Source: Verrucomicrobiota bacterium (lineage in GTDB: Bacteria > Verrucomicrobiota > Verrucomicrobiia > Opitutales > Intestinicryptomonadaceae). Taken from it: 21,905 nt of DNA. The position numbers and the translations under genes are program-made. A model generated the notes under the pieces. It ran no database searches. It saw only the letters and a program-made list of their open reading frames with translations, and was not told the DNA's origin. Shown piece by piece: positions 1 through 7,503 of this stretch. Location of the stretch: NCBI GenBank assembly GCA_003343565.1, contig QALA01000031.1, positions 1 through 21,905 of the forward strand, read 5' to 3'. Every line of letters starts with the position of its first letter. Position 1 is the first letter of the stretch.

Positions 1-323
1 GCATGGGGCGGATAATTCCGCAAGCGCGGCGGCGGGCGGCAAACTTTTTTCAGCGCAACCGAACGTGCGGCGGATTCGGCTTTCGATTTTTTCTCGCGCC
101 ACAAACGCTCCGCTTTTGCAACCGGAAACTATCGGACTACAATACCGAAAAGACGGCGCGAAAATCTCTGCGCAAACGGTCGCGCATAGAACGGACAACT
201 CCGCAAGCGCGGCGGCGGGCGGCAAACTTTTTTCAGCGCAACCAAACGCGCGGCGGATTCGGCTTTCGGTTTTTTTATCGCGCCGCAAACGCTCCGCTTT
301 TGCAACCGGAAACTATCGGACTA
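1..323. repeat. Imperfect direct repeat, two copies of about 135 bp
   Basis: Positions 1-139 and 184-323 carry the same sequence with scattered substitutions and a one-base length difference in a T-run. Both contain the stretch CCGCAAGCGCGGCGGCGGGC and both end in ACTATCGGACTA. The copies are separated by 44 bp of unrelated sequence. The first copy may continue left of the window edge. A reading frame covers both copies (3-500), but its product is Arg/Phe-rich, matches nothing I recognise and merely translates the repeat, so I call the DNA non-coding. Confidence 0.85.
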
Positions 324-621
324 TCGAACATTTTTCACCAAACGAGCTTCCGATTCCCTCAACCACTACCGCAGCCAGTGCGGGATTCATCTCAAAAGCA
401 AATCTCCACGGGAGAAATTTTGCAAACGTACTCTCGCGCGCCGAATTTCTCCAAAAAACGAGCTCCCGGTTTCAGCGGTGTGGAATTAATTTTTTTTTAG
501 CGGCATAAAATTCGCCATTTTAACTCGCCATTTTTTTTAAAAAAACTCCGCCCTAGCATAAAAAAGTTCGAGCGTTTCTTCAGATTCGTCCGCGTTCCGG
601 CCGAATCGAAAGTACGTGCGC
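324..621. other. Gene-free segment left of the ThuA operon terminator
   Basis: I see no convincing gene here. The only structure noted is a short direct repeat, CGCCATTTT at 513-521 and again at 526-534 (period 13), next to T-rich and A-rich runs. The stretch separates the direct repeat at the window start from the terminator at 622-655. Confidence 0.5.
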
Positions 622-655
622 AAAAAAAGCCGCGCGGAGATTTTCGCGCGGCTTT
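622..655 (-). terminator. Intrinsic terminator of the Gfo/Idh-ThuA operon
   Basis: On the minus strand an 11-bp perfect stem (AAAGCCGCGCG, 626-636, with CGCGCGGCTTT, 645-655) encloses an 8-nt loop and is followed by a run of seven T. It lies 24 nt beyond the stop codon of the ThuA-domain gene, the right place to end that minus-strand transcript. Confidence 0.92.
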
Positions 656-678
656 GAATGTGAAAATGTGCGCCTATT

Positions 679-3543
679 TTATTGGCTTACCTCCACTTCG
701 CCTATCGTCCAATGGCGCCTCGTGTCCTTTGTGCACTCGACTTTAAGAACGTTCGCCACAACCGGTTTTTCGAGAGTCAGAGTCGCCGTCCAACCGTCGC
801 GCGATATTTCGAGTTTCGAAGGCACGGGAGCCAGGCTCTCGGCGTTCGCGCCGGCAAAGAGCTGGTAGTCGCGCGGGAAGTCGAACACCTTGCCGAGGCG
901 GTAAACTATTTTGGAGACCTGCCTCGGATAGCCGAAGTCAACCTGAATCCAAGTTCCCTTTGAGAAGAACGCGTTTGTGCAGCAGTAGGTTTTGGGATTC
1001 CCGTCAACTGCAAACTTCTTCTCCCTGGGCGAGGCGCTCCACGAGCAGTCGAACGTCGGCTTCAGATTCTTCAGAACCTCCGCCGCCTTGTCCGCCTCCT
1101 TGTTCAGACCCTTCTTCTTCAGCAAATCCACAATCTGCGGAGAGGGCTTTGCCTGCATGGCCTCAATGGCGACCTCCTTCTCCTCGGCGCGCACCGCCTT
1201 GTTGAGAATGTACTCGGCGCTCTCCGCGTCGAACCCTGCGCGCTTGCCCACGTTAACGAGCGAAATTTGCGCCAAAGTCAGCGCGCGCTGATTCCTTAGG
1301 CTCTTGCATATCTGCAGGAGCGGCTTGAGGGCGGAGGCGTTTTTCCAGTCGCCAAGCGTCTTTACCACGACCTCCTTGTTGCCCGCCTTGTACTGCTCGA
1401 TACAGAAATCAATTCCGTCGGAAGTGGAAAGCATTGGCATGAAGCGCATGAACACTGCGATCTCTTTCGGGTCCTTCGCCTTCTTTGCGGCGGACAGGGC
1501 CGCTTCAAACATCTCCGCGTCCATGGGATTGTTTGAAAGGCAGCGGAAGAGCACGCGGCTCTCCTGCCCGAACAGCGGATGCGACTCGGACTTCTCGTAA
1601 ATCTTGAGCAGATTTATAAACACGTCCTTCGTGGCTATCGACGCCATCATCTCCAACATGGCCTTCTTTTGGGCCTCGTCCATGTTCGGATACGCCGCGT
1701 AGATCTCGTTCATCTCGCCGGATATGTCCAACCGCCCCAGCGTCTGGGCTATGAGCTCGGCTTGCGCGGGCGAATTTTTCTTCATGGACTTGTCGAGAAG
1801 ATGCTTGGCTATGCCCTTGTCCTTGAGCGAAGCCAAAAACGCGCTGACTACCTTCTTCTGGTTGCCGTTCAAGAGTTCGGCCGACTCGATAATCGTATCC
1901 ATGTCGGAGAGCTTGCCGGTCTTCGAGACGAGAAACGCCTGCGCTATCAGCAAATCCGCCGACTGGGGCTTGATTTTCAACGCCGCCGAAGCGTCCTCGC
2001 CGCGCAGCCAGAGGGCATACAGCAGCTTTGCCTTGCCCTTGTCGTCGAGAGCCTCAAACGTGAGGTACGAAGGAATTTTGGCCTCCTTGTTGACCGCAAG
2101 AAAGCGCATCAGCCTGGTCTGGTCCAGCGCTTTTTCGGGCAGCGCGGACGGAACCTGATAGGGCTTGTCTTTGGTCTTGAGGTTTACGGTCTCGGTGGCG
2201 TAGTGGTCGATTGCGTTCGACAGGCGGCCGCAGATTCCGCGAGTATCGTAATCCTTGGCCTTCGACAGGCGCTCGAGAACCTTCTGGAACTTCACGCAGT
2301 TTGCGTCCGACGATATTCCCACCGCGCGCAGCGCCTCCGCAAGCAGCGCCCGATAGACCGCCGAACCGCTGTCGCTCTTGAGTTCGTCGTACACGAACGA
2401 CTCTATCTTCTTGCAGTAGTCCTTGTCGGTATTGTTGGCGTAGAGGGCGTAGAGAAGACGGTTTATCTGCTCGTCCTTCTCGCCGTACGACAGCGACGAA
2501 AATTCCCTGATTTGCTCGACGGTCGGCTGGTCGTACATCGGAACATAGACGGACTTGTTCGTAAACGGAAGCGGCGTGGTATCCGCGTCGAGGTCTCCGC
2601 ACACAAACTGAATCAGGCGCATATAAAGCTCTTGTATTTCGGGCCTCGGATAGTTGTCCCAGCCGTGCCCCCACGCGCCGTAGGCCACCCTGCCCTTGCC
2701 GAAGCTCTTAATCCACACCATGGCGATGTCGCCGTCGGTGCGAACCTTGCGCGGCTTCTTCGGGTAGGTGCCGTCGCCAAAGGCGCCCGGTATCGGGCTG
2801 CGGAACTCGTCGAGGCGAATCAAAACCCTGCACTTGGAGCGGTCGTAGGATTCGCCGACCATGTAAATTTCGTCCTGAAGCTTGAAGCCGTCGCTCTTCC
2901 ATATTCCCTTTGTGACGGGGGACTGGGTGTCGTCGATGACAAACGTCTCGGCGATATTGCCCGCGCCCCACGGGTGGCTGATGAACTCCCCGCCGATCAT
3001 GTCCGTAAAGGCCTTGTTGCGGTTGTGCGGATAGTTGTAGCAGTCCACCCCCGCGTGTATGGCGAACACGCCGCCGCCGTTGTTGACAAAATCTATGAGA
3101 TTCTGGCAACGCCTGTCGGATATGGCCTTCGCCTCAGGATCCTTGAGGTTTACGGACTTGGGATTCTTCGGATCGGACGACGGCGCAAGGAAGGCCTGCG
3201 TCGTATTGTTGAGGATTACCGCGTCGTACTTCTTCAGATTCTCGGCTTCAAATTCGGCCGGATCCTCGCTGTACACGACTTCAAATATCCCCAGATTTTT
3301 GGACAGGTTGGAGAGCATCTCGTTGGCTCCCAATATGCCGGTATTGTGGCGCCAGCCGATCGTGCGCGAAAAGCTCAATATCTTTCTGGGCTTTTTCGGA
3401 GAGGCGGCGGGCTTAACCGGACAAGCCTTGGCGATCTTGTCCTTCATGTCCTGCGGCATGGGGTCGTCAACCAACTTGTTCTGCGAGAACAGAAGGCCGG
3501 CGGACGCGGCGAGTATCGTTGCGATTAACGAAAATTTCTTCAT
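679..3543 (-). CDS. Secreted ThuA-domain protein with HEAT-like middle and discoidin-like C-terminus
   Basis: The 954-residue product starts with a Sec-type signal peptide (MKKFSLIATILAASAGLLFS). A ThuA-like domain follows at about residues 52-316; it contains the glutamine-amidotransferase-like segment GGGVFAIHAGVDCY (156-169) and GKGRVAYGAWGHG (282-294). Residues about 340-800 are helix-rich, alanine- and lysine-rich repeats resembling HEAT-type scaffolds. The last 120 residues, with WIQVDFGYPRQVSKIVYR, look like an F5/8 type C (discoidin) carbohydrate-binding fold. ThuA was named from trehalose utilisation, but the activity of most members is not settled. It is the second gene of an operon, 22 nt after the Gfo/Idh gene, so a shared role in processing sugars outside the cytoplasm is inferred. 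The ribosome binding site is weak (GGGAAAG); the start is supported by the signal peptide. Confidence 0.88.
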   Translation of the reverse strand: MKKFSLIATILAASAGLLFSQNKLVDDPMPQDMKDKIAKACPVKPAASPKKPRKILSFSRTIGWRHNTGILGANEMLSNLSKNLGIFEVVYSEDPAEFEAENLKKYDAVILNNTTQAFLAPSSDPKNPKSVNLKDPEAKAISDRRCQNLIDFVNNGGGVFAIHAGVDCYNYPHNRNKAFTDMIGGEFISHPWGAGNIAETFVIDDTQSPVTKGIWKSDGFKLQDEIYMVGESYDRSKCRVLIRLDEFRSPIPGAFGDGTYPKKPRKVRTDGDIAMVWIKSFGKGRVAYGAWGHGWDNYPRPEIQELYMRLIQFVCGDLDADTTPLPFTNKSVYVPMYDQPTVEQIREFSSLSYGEKDEQINRLLYALYANNTDKDYCKKIESFVYDELKSDSGSAVYRALLAEALRAVGISSDANCVKFQKVLERLSKAKDYDTRGICGRLSNAIDHYATETVNLKTKDKPYQVPSALPEKALDQTRLMRFLAVNKEAKIPSYLTFEALDDKGKAKLLYALWLRGEDASAALKIKPQSADLLIAQAFLVSKTGKLSDMDTIIESAELLNGNQKKVVSAFLASLKDKGIAKHLLDKSMKKNSPAQAELIAQTLGRLDISGEMNEIYAAYPNMDEAQKKAMLEMMASIATKDVFINLLKIYEKSESHPLFGQESRVLFRCLSNNPMDAEMFEAALSAAKKAKDPKEIAVFMRFMPMLSTSDGIDFCIEQYKAGNKEVVVKTLGDWKNASALKPLLQICKSLRNQRALTLAQISLVNVGKRAGFDAESAEYILNKAVRAEEKEVAIEAMQAKPSPQIVDLLKKKGLNKEADKAAEVLKNLKPTFDCSWSASPREKKFAVDGNPKTYCCTNAFFSKGTWIQVDFGYPRQVSKIVYRLGKVFDFPRDYQLFAGANAESLAPVPSKLEISRDGWTATLTLEKPVVANVLKVECTKDTRRHWTIGEVEVSQ

Positions 3544-3565
3544 AGCTTTGCTTTCCCAATCACTA

Positions 3566-4915
3566 TTATATTACATTGGCCCATTCGCCGCGATTTTCGC
3601 GCCACAAGTATTTGTTGGCCTCGGCGTCGTTCTTGAAGGTGCAGGTTTTCCAATCCCACTCCAGCGGCCTGCCCAGCCTGTGGGCGATGTTGCCGATGAT
3701 GCACATGTTGCAGCTCGACACCCCGACCTCCGCCGGACATATCACCTGGCGGCCGGTCAATATGCCGTCGATAAAGTTCTGCATGTGCCCGTTCGTCACC
3801 TCGGTGGCCGTCGAGCCGGCCGGTATCTTGCCGGACTGCCACTTCTTGACGTCCGTCCAGAACCAATGTCCGCGGCTGGCCGCGCAAATGCCCTCCGTCC
3901 CGATGAACGTCACCATCGGATTCTTGACGGTGCACTTCTTGGCGTTGACCACGCCGGGAACGCCGTAGTAGACCTTTGTGCCGTTGTCGTATTCGTAGTA
4001 AATGTTTTTCGTGTCGCCGGGAGTCGGCCCCTTAGACTCGAACACGTGGACGTACTTCGGCCCCTTGCCGTCCATGCCGAGCCCCCATTGCGCGATGTCG
4101 AAATGGTGCGCGCCCCAGTCGGCCTGCATTCCGTTGCCGTAATCGACGTGCCAGCGCCACTCGCCCCACGGGTGCGAATACGGCGCCTCCTTTTTGCCGT
4201 TGTTGCCGTACAGGTGCGGCAGCAAATGGCTGGAGTACTCGCGCATCGGCGCGGGTCCCACCCACATTTCCCAGTCCATGCCCTTCGGCAGAGGCTCCGC
4301 CGGCCAGTTGTAGTACGTGGGAAACTTGCGGCCGAAATTGCACCAGACCTCCTTGATCTCGCCCAGCGCGCCGGAGGCCACCAGCTGGTGCTGCTTGCCG
4401 AACCCCATGTCGCTGCGCTGCATGGAGCCCGTCTGGAACACCACGCCGGCGTCGTTGACCGCCTTGAGTATCTGCTGCCCCTCCTGAATCGAGAAAGTAA
4501 GCGGCTTTTCGCAATAGACGTGCTTCCCGGCGCGCGCGGCCAAAACCGTCTGTATGGTATGCCAGTGGTCGGGAGTCACTATCACGACGGCGTCTATGGA
4601 CTTGTCGGCGTTCACGTCGCGGAAGTCCTTGTACTTCTTTGTGCCGAATTTCTTGCAGTTTCTCGAATTGTACACGTAGTCGAGACGCTCGTCGTCAACG
4701 TCGCAAATTGCCGACAAATTCGTCTGCGGATTCCCGCAAATCGGCCCCAGATGCGCCCCCGCCTGCTTGCCGAGGCCTATCACGGCCATGTTGATCTTCT
4801 CGTTGGGCGACCCGTTCGCCCAGAGATCTTTCGCTATAAAGAAGGGCGCCGACACCGCCGCGGCCATCGACGACTTCTTTATGAAACTTCTCCTGTTCAT
4901 TTTATTCATATTCAT
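3566..4915 (-). CDS. Tat-exported Gfo/Idh/MocA family oxidoreductase
   Basis: The 449-residue product is a predicted NAD(P)-dependent sugar or polyol dehydrogenase. The N-terminus has a twin-arginine motif (NRRSFIKKSS, residues 7-16) and a hydrophobic stretch, which indicates export of a folded, cofactor-loaded enzyme. A Rossmann fold begins at about residue 41 with GLGKQAGAH (47-55). The family EKP motif is at 136-138 (VYCEKPLT), and the WGAHHFD segment (267-273) is typical of the C-terminal substrate domain. The first ATG is preceded by GGGGAGG six bases upstream, which selects it over the two later in-frame Met codons. The gene is first in an operon with the ThuA-domain gene, a pairing I associate with PVC and Bacteroidota sugar-degradation loci. 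The actual substrate cannot be read from the sequence. Confidence 0.93.
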   Translation of the reverse strand: MNMNKMNRRSFIKKSSMAAAVSAPFFIAKDLWANGSPNEKINMAVIGLGKQAGAHLGPICGNPQTNLSAICDVDDERLDYVYNSRNCKKFGTKKYKDFRDVNADKSIDAVVIVTPDHWHTIQTVLAARAGKHVYCEKPLTFSIQEGQQILKAVNDAGVVFQTGSMQRSDMGFGKQHQLVASGALGEIKEVWCNFGRKFPTYYNWPAEPLPKGMDWEMWVGPAPMREYSSHLLPHLYGNNGKKEAPYSHPWGEWRWHVDYGNGMQADWGAHHFDIAQWGLGMDGKGPKYVHVFESKGPTPGDTKNIYYEYDNGTKVYYGVPGVVNAKKCTVKNPMVTFIGTEGICAASRGHWFWTDVKKWQSGKIPAGSTATEVTNGHMQNFIDGILTGRQVICPAEVGVSSCNMCIIGNIAHRLGRPLEWDWKTCTFKNDAEANKYLWRENRGEWANVI

Positions 4916-4959
4916 AAATAACCTCCCCGCGCTTTCCGCGCGATACGTTGCTCTTAACC

Positions 4960-4987
4960 GTCCTATTTAAATCGCCCGAATCGTCAA
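4960..4987 (-). promoter_or_regulatory. Candidate sigma-70-like promoter for the Gfo/Idh-ThuA operon
   Basis: On the minus strand TTGACG (4982-4987) is followed after 16 bases by TAGGAC (4960-4965). The -35 matches consensus at five of six positions; the -10 is weaker (three of six). Transcription would start near 4953, giving a leader of about 37 nt that holds the strong ribosome binding site at 4922-4928. Confidence 0.4.
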
Positions 4988-5256
4988 GTTTTTTAATTCC
5001 CTCCTGCGCCTCCCAACGCGCTCCGCCTTCCGAATCCCCCCTTTTCCCGGCGCGCCGCCGCAAAAAAATTCGGCCTGCGCGCAAAAGGCAACAAAACGCC
5101 CGCAGGATTAAAAAAATTCGTGGGACAAAAAAACGCCCTCTTGGCCGAATAACAAAAACGCCCCTCGCCCGGAGAATGGCGGCCGATTGGAAAGACGGCG
5201 GCGGCAAAAAAAATGGCACATCTTCCGGAAATCCGTACCGGCAGGCCTCATATTTC
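4988..5256. other. Divergent intergenic region
   Basis: The region between the minus-strand operon and the plus-strand pentapeptide gene has no convincing gene. A plus-strand frame is open through it (from 4948), but its translation is Arg/Lys/Pro-rich, unlike the downstream domain, and a good promoter follows it. I therefore read it as non-coding. Confidence 0.5.
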
Positions 5257-5285
5257 TTGAAATTGCCCGATGCCGATTCTATTAA
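5257..5285 (+). promoter_or_regulatory. Promoter of the pentapeptide-repeat gene
   Basis: TTGAAA (5257-5262), a 17-bp spacer and TATTAA (5280-5285) form a good sigma-70-like promoter. The start would be near 5292, about ten bases before the ATG at 5302, so the leader would be very short and lack room for a standard Shine-Dalgarno sequence. Its position inside the upstream extension of the frame is the main reason for choosing the 5302 start. Confidence 0.55.
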
Positions 5286-5301
5286 TACCGGTAAAATTCC
5301 C

Positions 5302-6228
5302 ATGCCGGAAACATATTACAAAGTATTGAACGCCGACGGCACCTCGCCGACGACAAATTTCGACTACTCCCCATACCTTCCGAAGGGCGGAACTCCCGGA
5401 AAGTGGCTGCCGCGCATAGACGGCGCAAAAATCAGGGAACAGGGATACTACGCGTCGAAATACTGGAACATGTGGTACGCAAAAGGCCGGCGGATTTTCG
5501 AGGCGGAGCTGGCCGACAAGTTCGCCCCGACCGACGCCGGAGCGGAACATCAAATCTGTTCGTCGAGCATGCGGCTGCTGCGGGACGTCACGGACGAGAT
5601 TCTTCGCGAATACCGCCGCGAGGCCGGGGAGGCCGCCGGAAAGGCTCCCGCAAAAGAAAAGTGGAATGTTGGCCCGGACAACACCGGAACGGGGAATGTC
5701 GGCGCAATGAACAGCGGCAATTTCAACTTGGGCAACTCCAATTCCGGCAAGCGAAACCGCGGCAACTTCAATACGGGCGACGCAAACGCGGGCATGGACA
5801 ACGTGGGCGACCGCAATTTTGGAAGCTCCAACTCCGGCAGCGAAAACGTCGGGCACCGCAACAGCGGCGATTCCAACGAGGGCTCCTACAATTCCGGCTC
5901 CCACAACCGCGGACACAAAAATTCCGGCAGTTTCAACGTCGGCAATTCAAACTCCGGCAACTGGAACGTCGGCGACCGCCACTGCGGCTTTTTCAACACC
6001 AAACCCGCCCCGGTTTACATGTTCAACAAACCCGCCGAACTCCCGCCGTCCGGAATCTCCATTCCCGCATGGCTGAACAAACCCGATCCGAAATCGGAAT
6101 TTGAAAAGGCGCCGGAGTCCGAACTGATAGCCGCGCTATCCCTGCCGAATTTCGACCACGAAATTTTCGAGCAAATTACGGGCATATCGAAATCCGACTT
6201 CGACCGCCGCCTGCGCCGCGCGCGCTAA
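5302..6228 (+). CDS. Protein with DUF7666-like head and 22 N-x-G-x-x pentapeptides
   Basis: With the start at 5302 the product has 308 residues. Residues 1-75 (MPETYYKVLNADG, then KGGTPGKWLPRIDG and RRIFEAELADK) resemble, from memory, the DUF7666 domain found in phage and gut-bacterial proteins. Residues 122-231 (5665-5994) are 22 consecutive pentapeptides of form N-x-G-x-x; only the last has H in place of N. This is the Pentapeptide_2 pattern also seen in mycobacterial MPTR proteins. The tail (LPNFDHEIFEQITGI) looks like a conserved end module. There is no signal peptide or membrane segment. The function is unknown; a repetitive solenoid that binds something is an inference. Earlier in-frame starts (5176, 4948) are possible but less likely. 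No phage genes flank it, so it may be a lone acquired gene. Confidence 0.8.
   Translation: MPETYYKVLNADGTSPTTNFDYSPYLPKGGTPGKWLPRIDGAKIREQGYYASKYWNMWYAKGRRIFEAELADKFAPTDAGAEHQICSSSMRLLRDVTDEILREYRREAGEAAGKAPAKEKWNVGPDNTGTGNVGAMNSGNFNLGNSNSGKRNRGNFNTGDANAGMDNVGDRNFGSSNSGSENVGHRNSGDSNEGSYNSGSHNRGHKNSGSFNVGNSNSGNWNVGDRHCGFFNTKPAPVYMFNKPAELPPSGISIPAWLNKPDPKSEFEKAPESELIAALSLPNFDHEIFEQITGISKSDFDRRLRRAR
5665..5994 (+). repeat. 22-unit 15-bp coding repeat (N-x-G-x-x)
   Basis: The DNA follows a 15-bp period, roughly AAC-nnn-GGC-nnn-nnn. The units differ at the variable positions and in codon choice, so this is an old, diverged array rather than a recent tandem expansion. All units stay in frame. Confidence 0.9.
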
Positions 6229-6307
6229 TGCGCCGCCTCCTCCGATGCCGCGGCAACTTAGCGCGCAAAAATCCGCCGGACGATGCGCGGCTTGCTTTGA
6301 CGCGCCC

Positions 6308-7219
6308 TCAATCGCGCTTTTTTTGCCAAACTCTGACGTATTCGACAAAATACTCCGCGGGCAAATCGGCGGCGTCGGGGTCGCCGGCCCACCCCTTCAT
6401 GATTTCGCAGTCTATGTTCAGATACATCGCCCTGTGAAACGACTTATTTGGACGCTCGTCCACAATTTTTCCGTCGAGAACCCAAACGAGCTTTTCCGGC
6501 GTCCAAAGCAGGCCTCCCGTGTGGTAGCGTTCGGAAAACGACTCTTCCACCGGCGTCTTCTTCCCCTCAACCCGCCTGCCAAGCCACACTTTGGACTCGA
6601 CGTAAGGCGTGTCCGCGACATGGGTGGTCGTGTAGTAAATTCTGTCAACCGGAGCCGACGACGAATCCTTTGGGCGAATCGAGCTCTTTCCGAAAACCTC
6701 GAATATGTCGATTTCCTCAATGCGGTTGCCCGGCCTGTATTTCGCGGGCGGGTCGAGCGGATCGTTCAGCCAGAACGCGTTGCACACGCTCGCGTTCATG
6801 GACTTAAACTTCACCTCGAAATACCCGTACAAAACGCGCGTCCTGCTTCTGAACATCGCCGTCGAAAACCTCTCCTTGCCCTCCGCGCGAAGTTCGGGGC
6901 ACGCCTTTTCGGGCTCCTCCGCGCGCGCGGTAAGAACGAGTTTCGAGTCGCGCACGGACACGTTTTTGCGGGCGAAGTGGAAGCTCCCGGTACGCCCGTT
7001 CCAAGTCGGATAGAAATCCAGCCATTTTGAGGCGTCAAAGCCCATGTCGAACTCGTCGCTAAAGGCGCGGTTCAGGACGTAATCGCCTTGCAAAAGTCCG
7101 GCCGGAGCGTCGGGTTTCGGCTCCGCCGCGAAGGCTCCCCCGAACAGGCCGCACGGAAATCCGAACAAAAAAAGCGAAGACGCCCCCGCAATCCGTATCG
7201 CACTTTTTAAAAATCCCAT
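6308..7219 (-). CDS. Secreted glycoside hydrolase, GH16 type
   Basis: The 303-residue product has a signal peptide (residues 1-32, likely cut after AFA) and a concanavalin-like GH16 domain. The start of the domain is FSDEFDMGFDASKW. The catalytic E-x-D-x-x-E motif appears as EIDIFE, with Glu169, Asp171 and Glu174; in GH16 the first Glu is the nucleophile and the last the acid/base. Trp-rich segments GGLLWTPEKLVWVLDG and a C-terminal YVRVWQKKRD strand fit the fold. GH16 enzymes cut beta-1,3 or beta-1,4 glucans and galactans; the exact substrate is open, although the look is nearer agarase/carrageenase-like members than laminarinases. The chosen start has GGGAGGA upstream and yields the signal peptide; a longer frame to 7381 would run through the promoter region. 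The gene is convergent with the pentapeptide gene. Confidence 0.9.
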   Translation of the reverse strand: MGFLKSAIRIAGASSLFLFGFPCGLFGGAFAAEPKPDAPAGLLQGDYVLNRAFSDEFDMGFDASKWLDFYPTWNGRTGSFHFARKNVSVRDSKLVLTARAEEPEKACPELRAEGKERFSTAMFRSRTRVLYGYFEVKFKSMNASVCNAFWLNDPLDPPAKYRPGNRIEEIDIFEVFGKSSIRPKDSSSAPVDRIYYTTTHVADTPYVESKVWLGRRVEGKKTPVEESFSERYHTGGLLWTPEKLVWVLDGKIVDERPNKSFHRAMYLNIDCEIMKGWAGDPDAADLPAEYFVEYVRVWQKKRD

Positions 7220-7244
7220 TTTTTCCTCCCTTTCTCCCTTTAAA

Positions 7245-7293
7245 CCTATAGCCGGGTCGGCCAATTCCGCCCATTCATCAATTCCGCCCATTC
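7245..7293 (-). promoter_or_regulatory. Operator-like tandem repeat and possible -10 box of the GH16 gene
   Basis: CAATTCCGCCCATTC occurs perfectly at 7262-7276 and again at 7279-7293, with a centre-to-centre distance of 17 bp. On the minus strand a possible -10 (TATAGG, 7245-7250) lies 11 bp downstream of the array, so the repeats cover the usual -35 zone. No -35 consensus is present. Two identical sites at this place suggest binding of a dimeric or tandem regulator. That role is inferred; the repeat itself is certain. Confidence 0.6.
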
Positions 7294-7435
7294 GGCGACG
7301 CCGCGTCGCGCGGCAGACTCTGCCAAAATTATCGCTCCGAAATCCGGCCTCTTTCAAGCCCAAAATGAAAACCGAAGCCAAAAACGGCCGCGAGCTTTGA
7401 AGATTTGGGGATTTTTAACCCGCAGAAAAAAAGAG

Positions 7436-7464
7436 TTGCATAAGTCGCACAAACGGGGAAAATG
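7436..7464 (+). promoter_or_regulatory. Candidate promoter of gap
   Basis: TTGCAT (7436-7441) with a 17-bp spacer to AAAATG (7459-7464). The -10 is poor against the sigma-70 consensus, but a similar TTGCA / AAAAT / TTTTAACA layout stands in front of pgk at almost the same distance from the start codon. Confidence 0.3.
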
Positions 7465-7503
7465 CAAAAATTCTTTTAACAGAACAAGGAAAAGGAAATA
7501 GAA

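Noticed and set aside
3..500. 165-codon frame over the direct repeat
   Set aside because: The product is a translation of the repeat, Arg- and Phe-rich, without ribosome binding site or known domain.
1579..3528. 649-codon plus-strand frame opposite the ThuA gene
   Set aside because: It is an antisense shadow produced by GC-rich third codon positions; it has no recognisable domain, while the minus strand encodes clear ThuA and signal-peptide features.
3059..4921. 620-codon plus-strand frame opposite the Gfo/Idh gene
   Set aside because: It spans two real minus-strand genes and their junction and has no domain signature.
4948..5301. N-terminal extension of the pentapeptide-repeat gene
   Set aside because: The extension is basic and low in complexity, and a good promoter (5257-5285) lies inside it.
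5665..5994. Array of 15-bp units as a CRISPR or satellite
   Set aside because: The units are in-frame codons for N-x-G-x-x with no spacers, so this is a protein repeat.
7220..7381. N-terminal extension of the GH16 gene
   Set aside because: It would bury the signal peptide and run through the tandem repeat and ribosome binding site.
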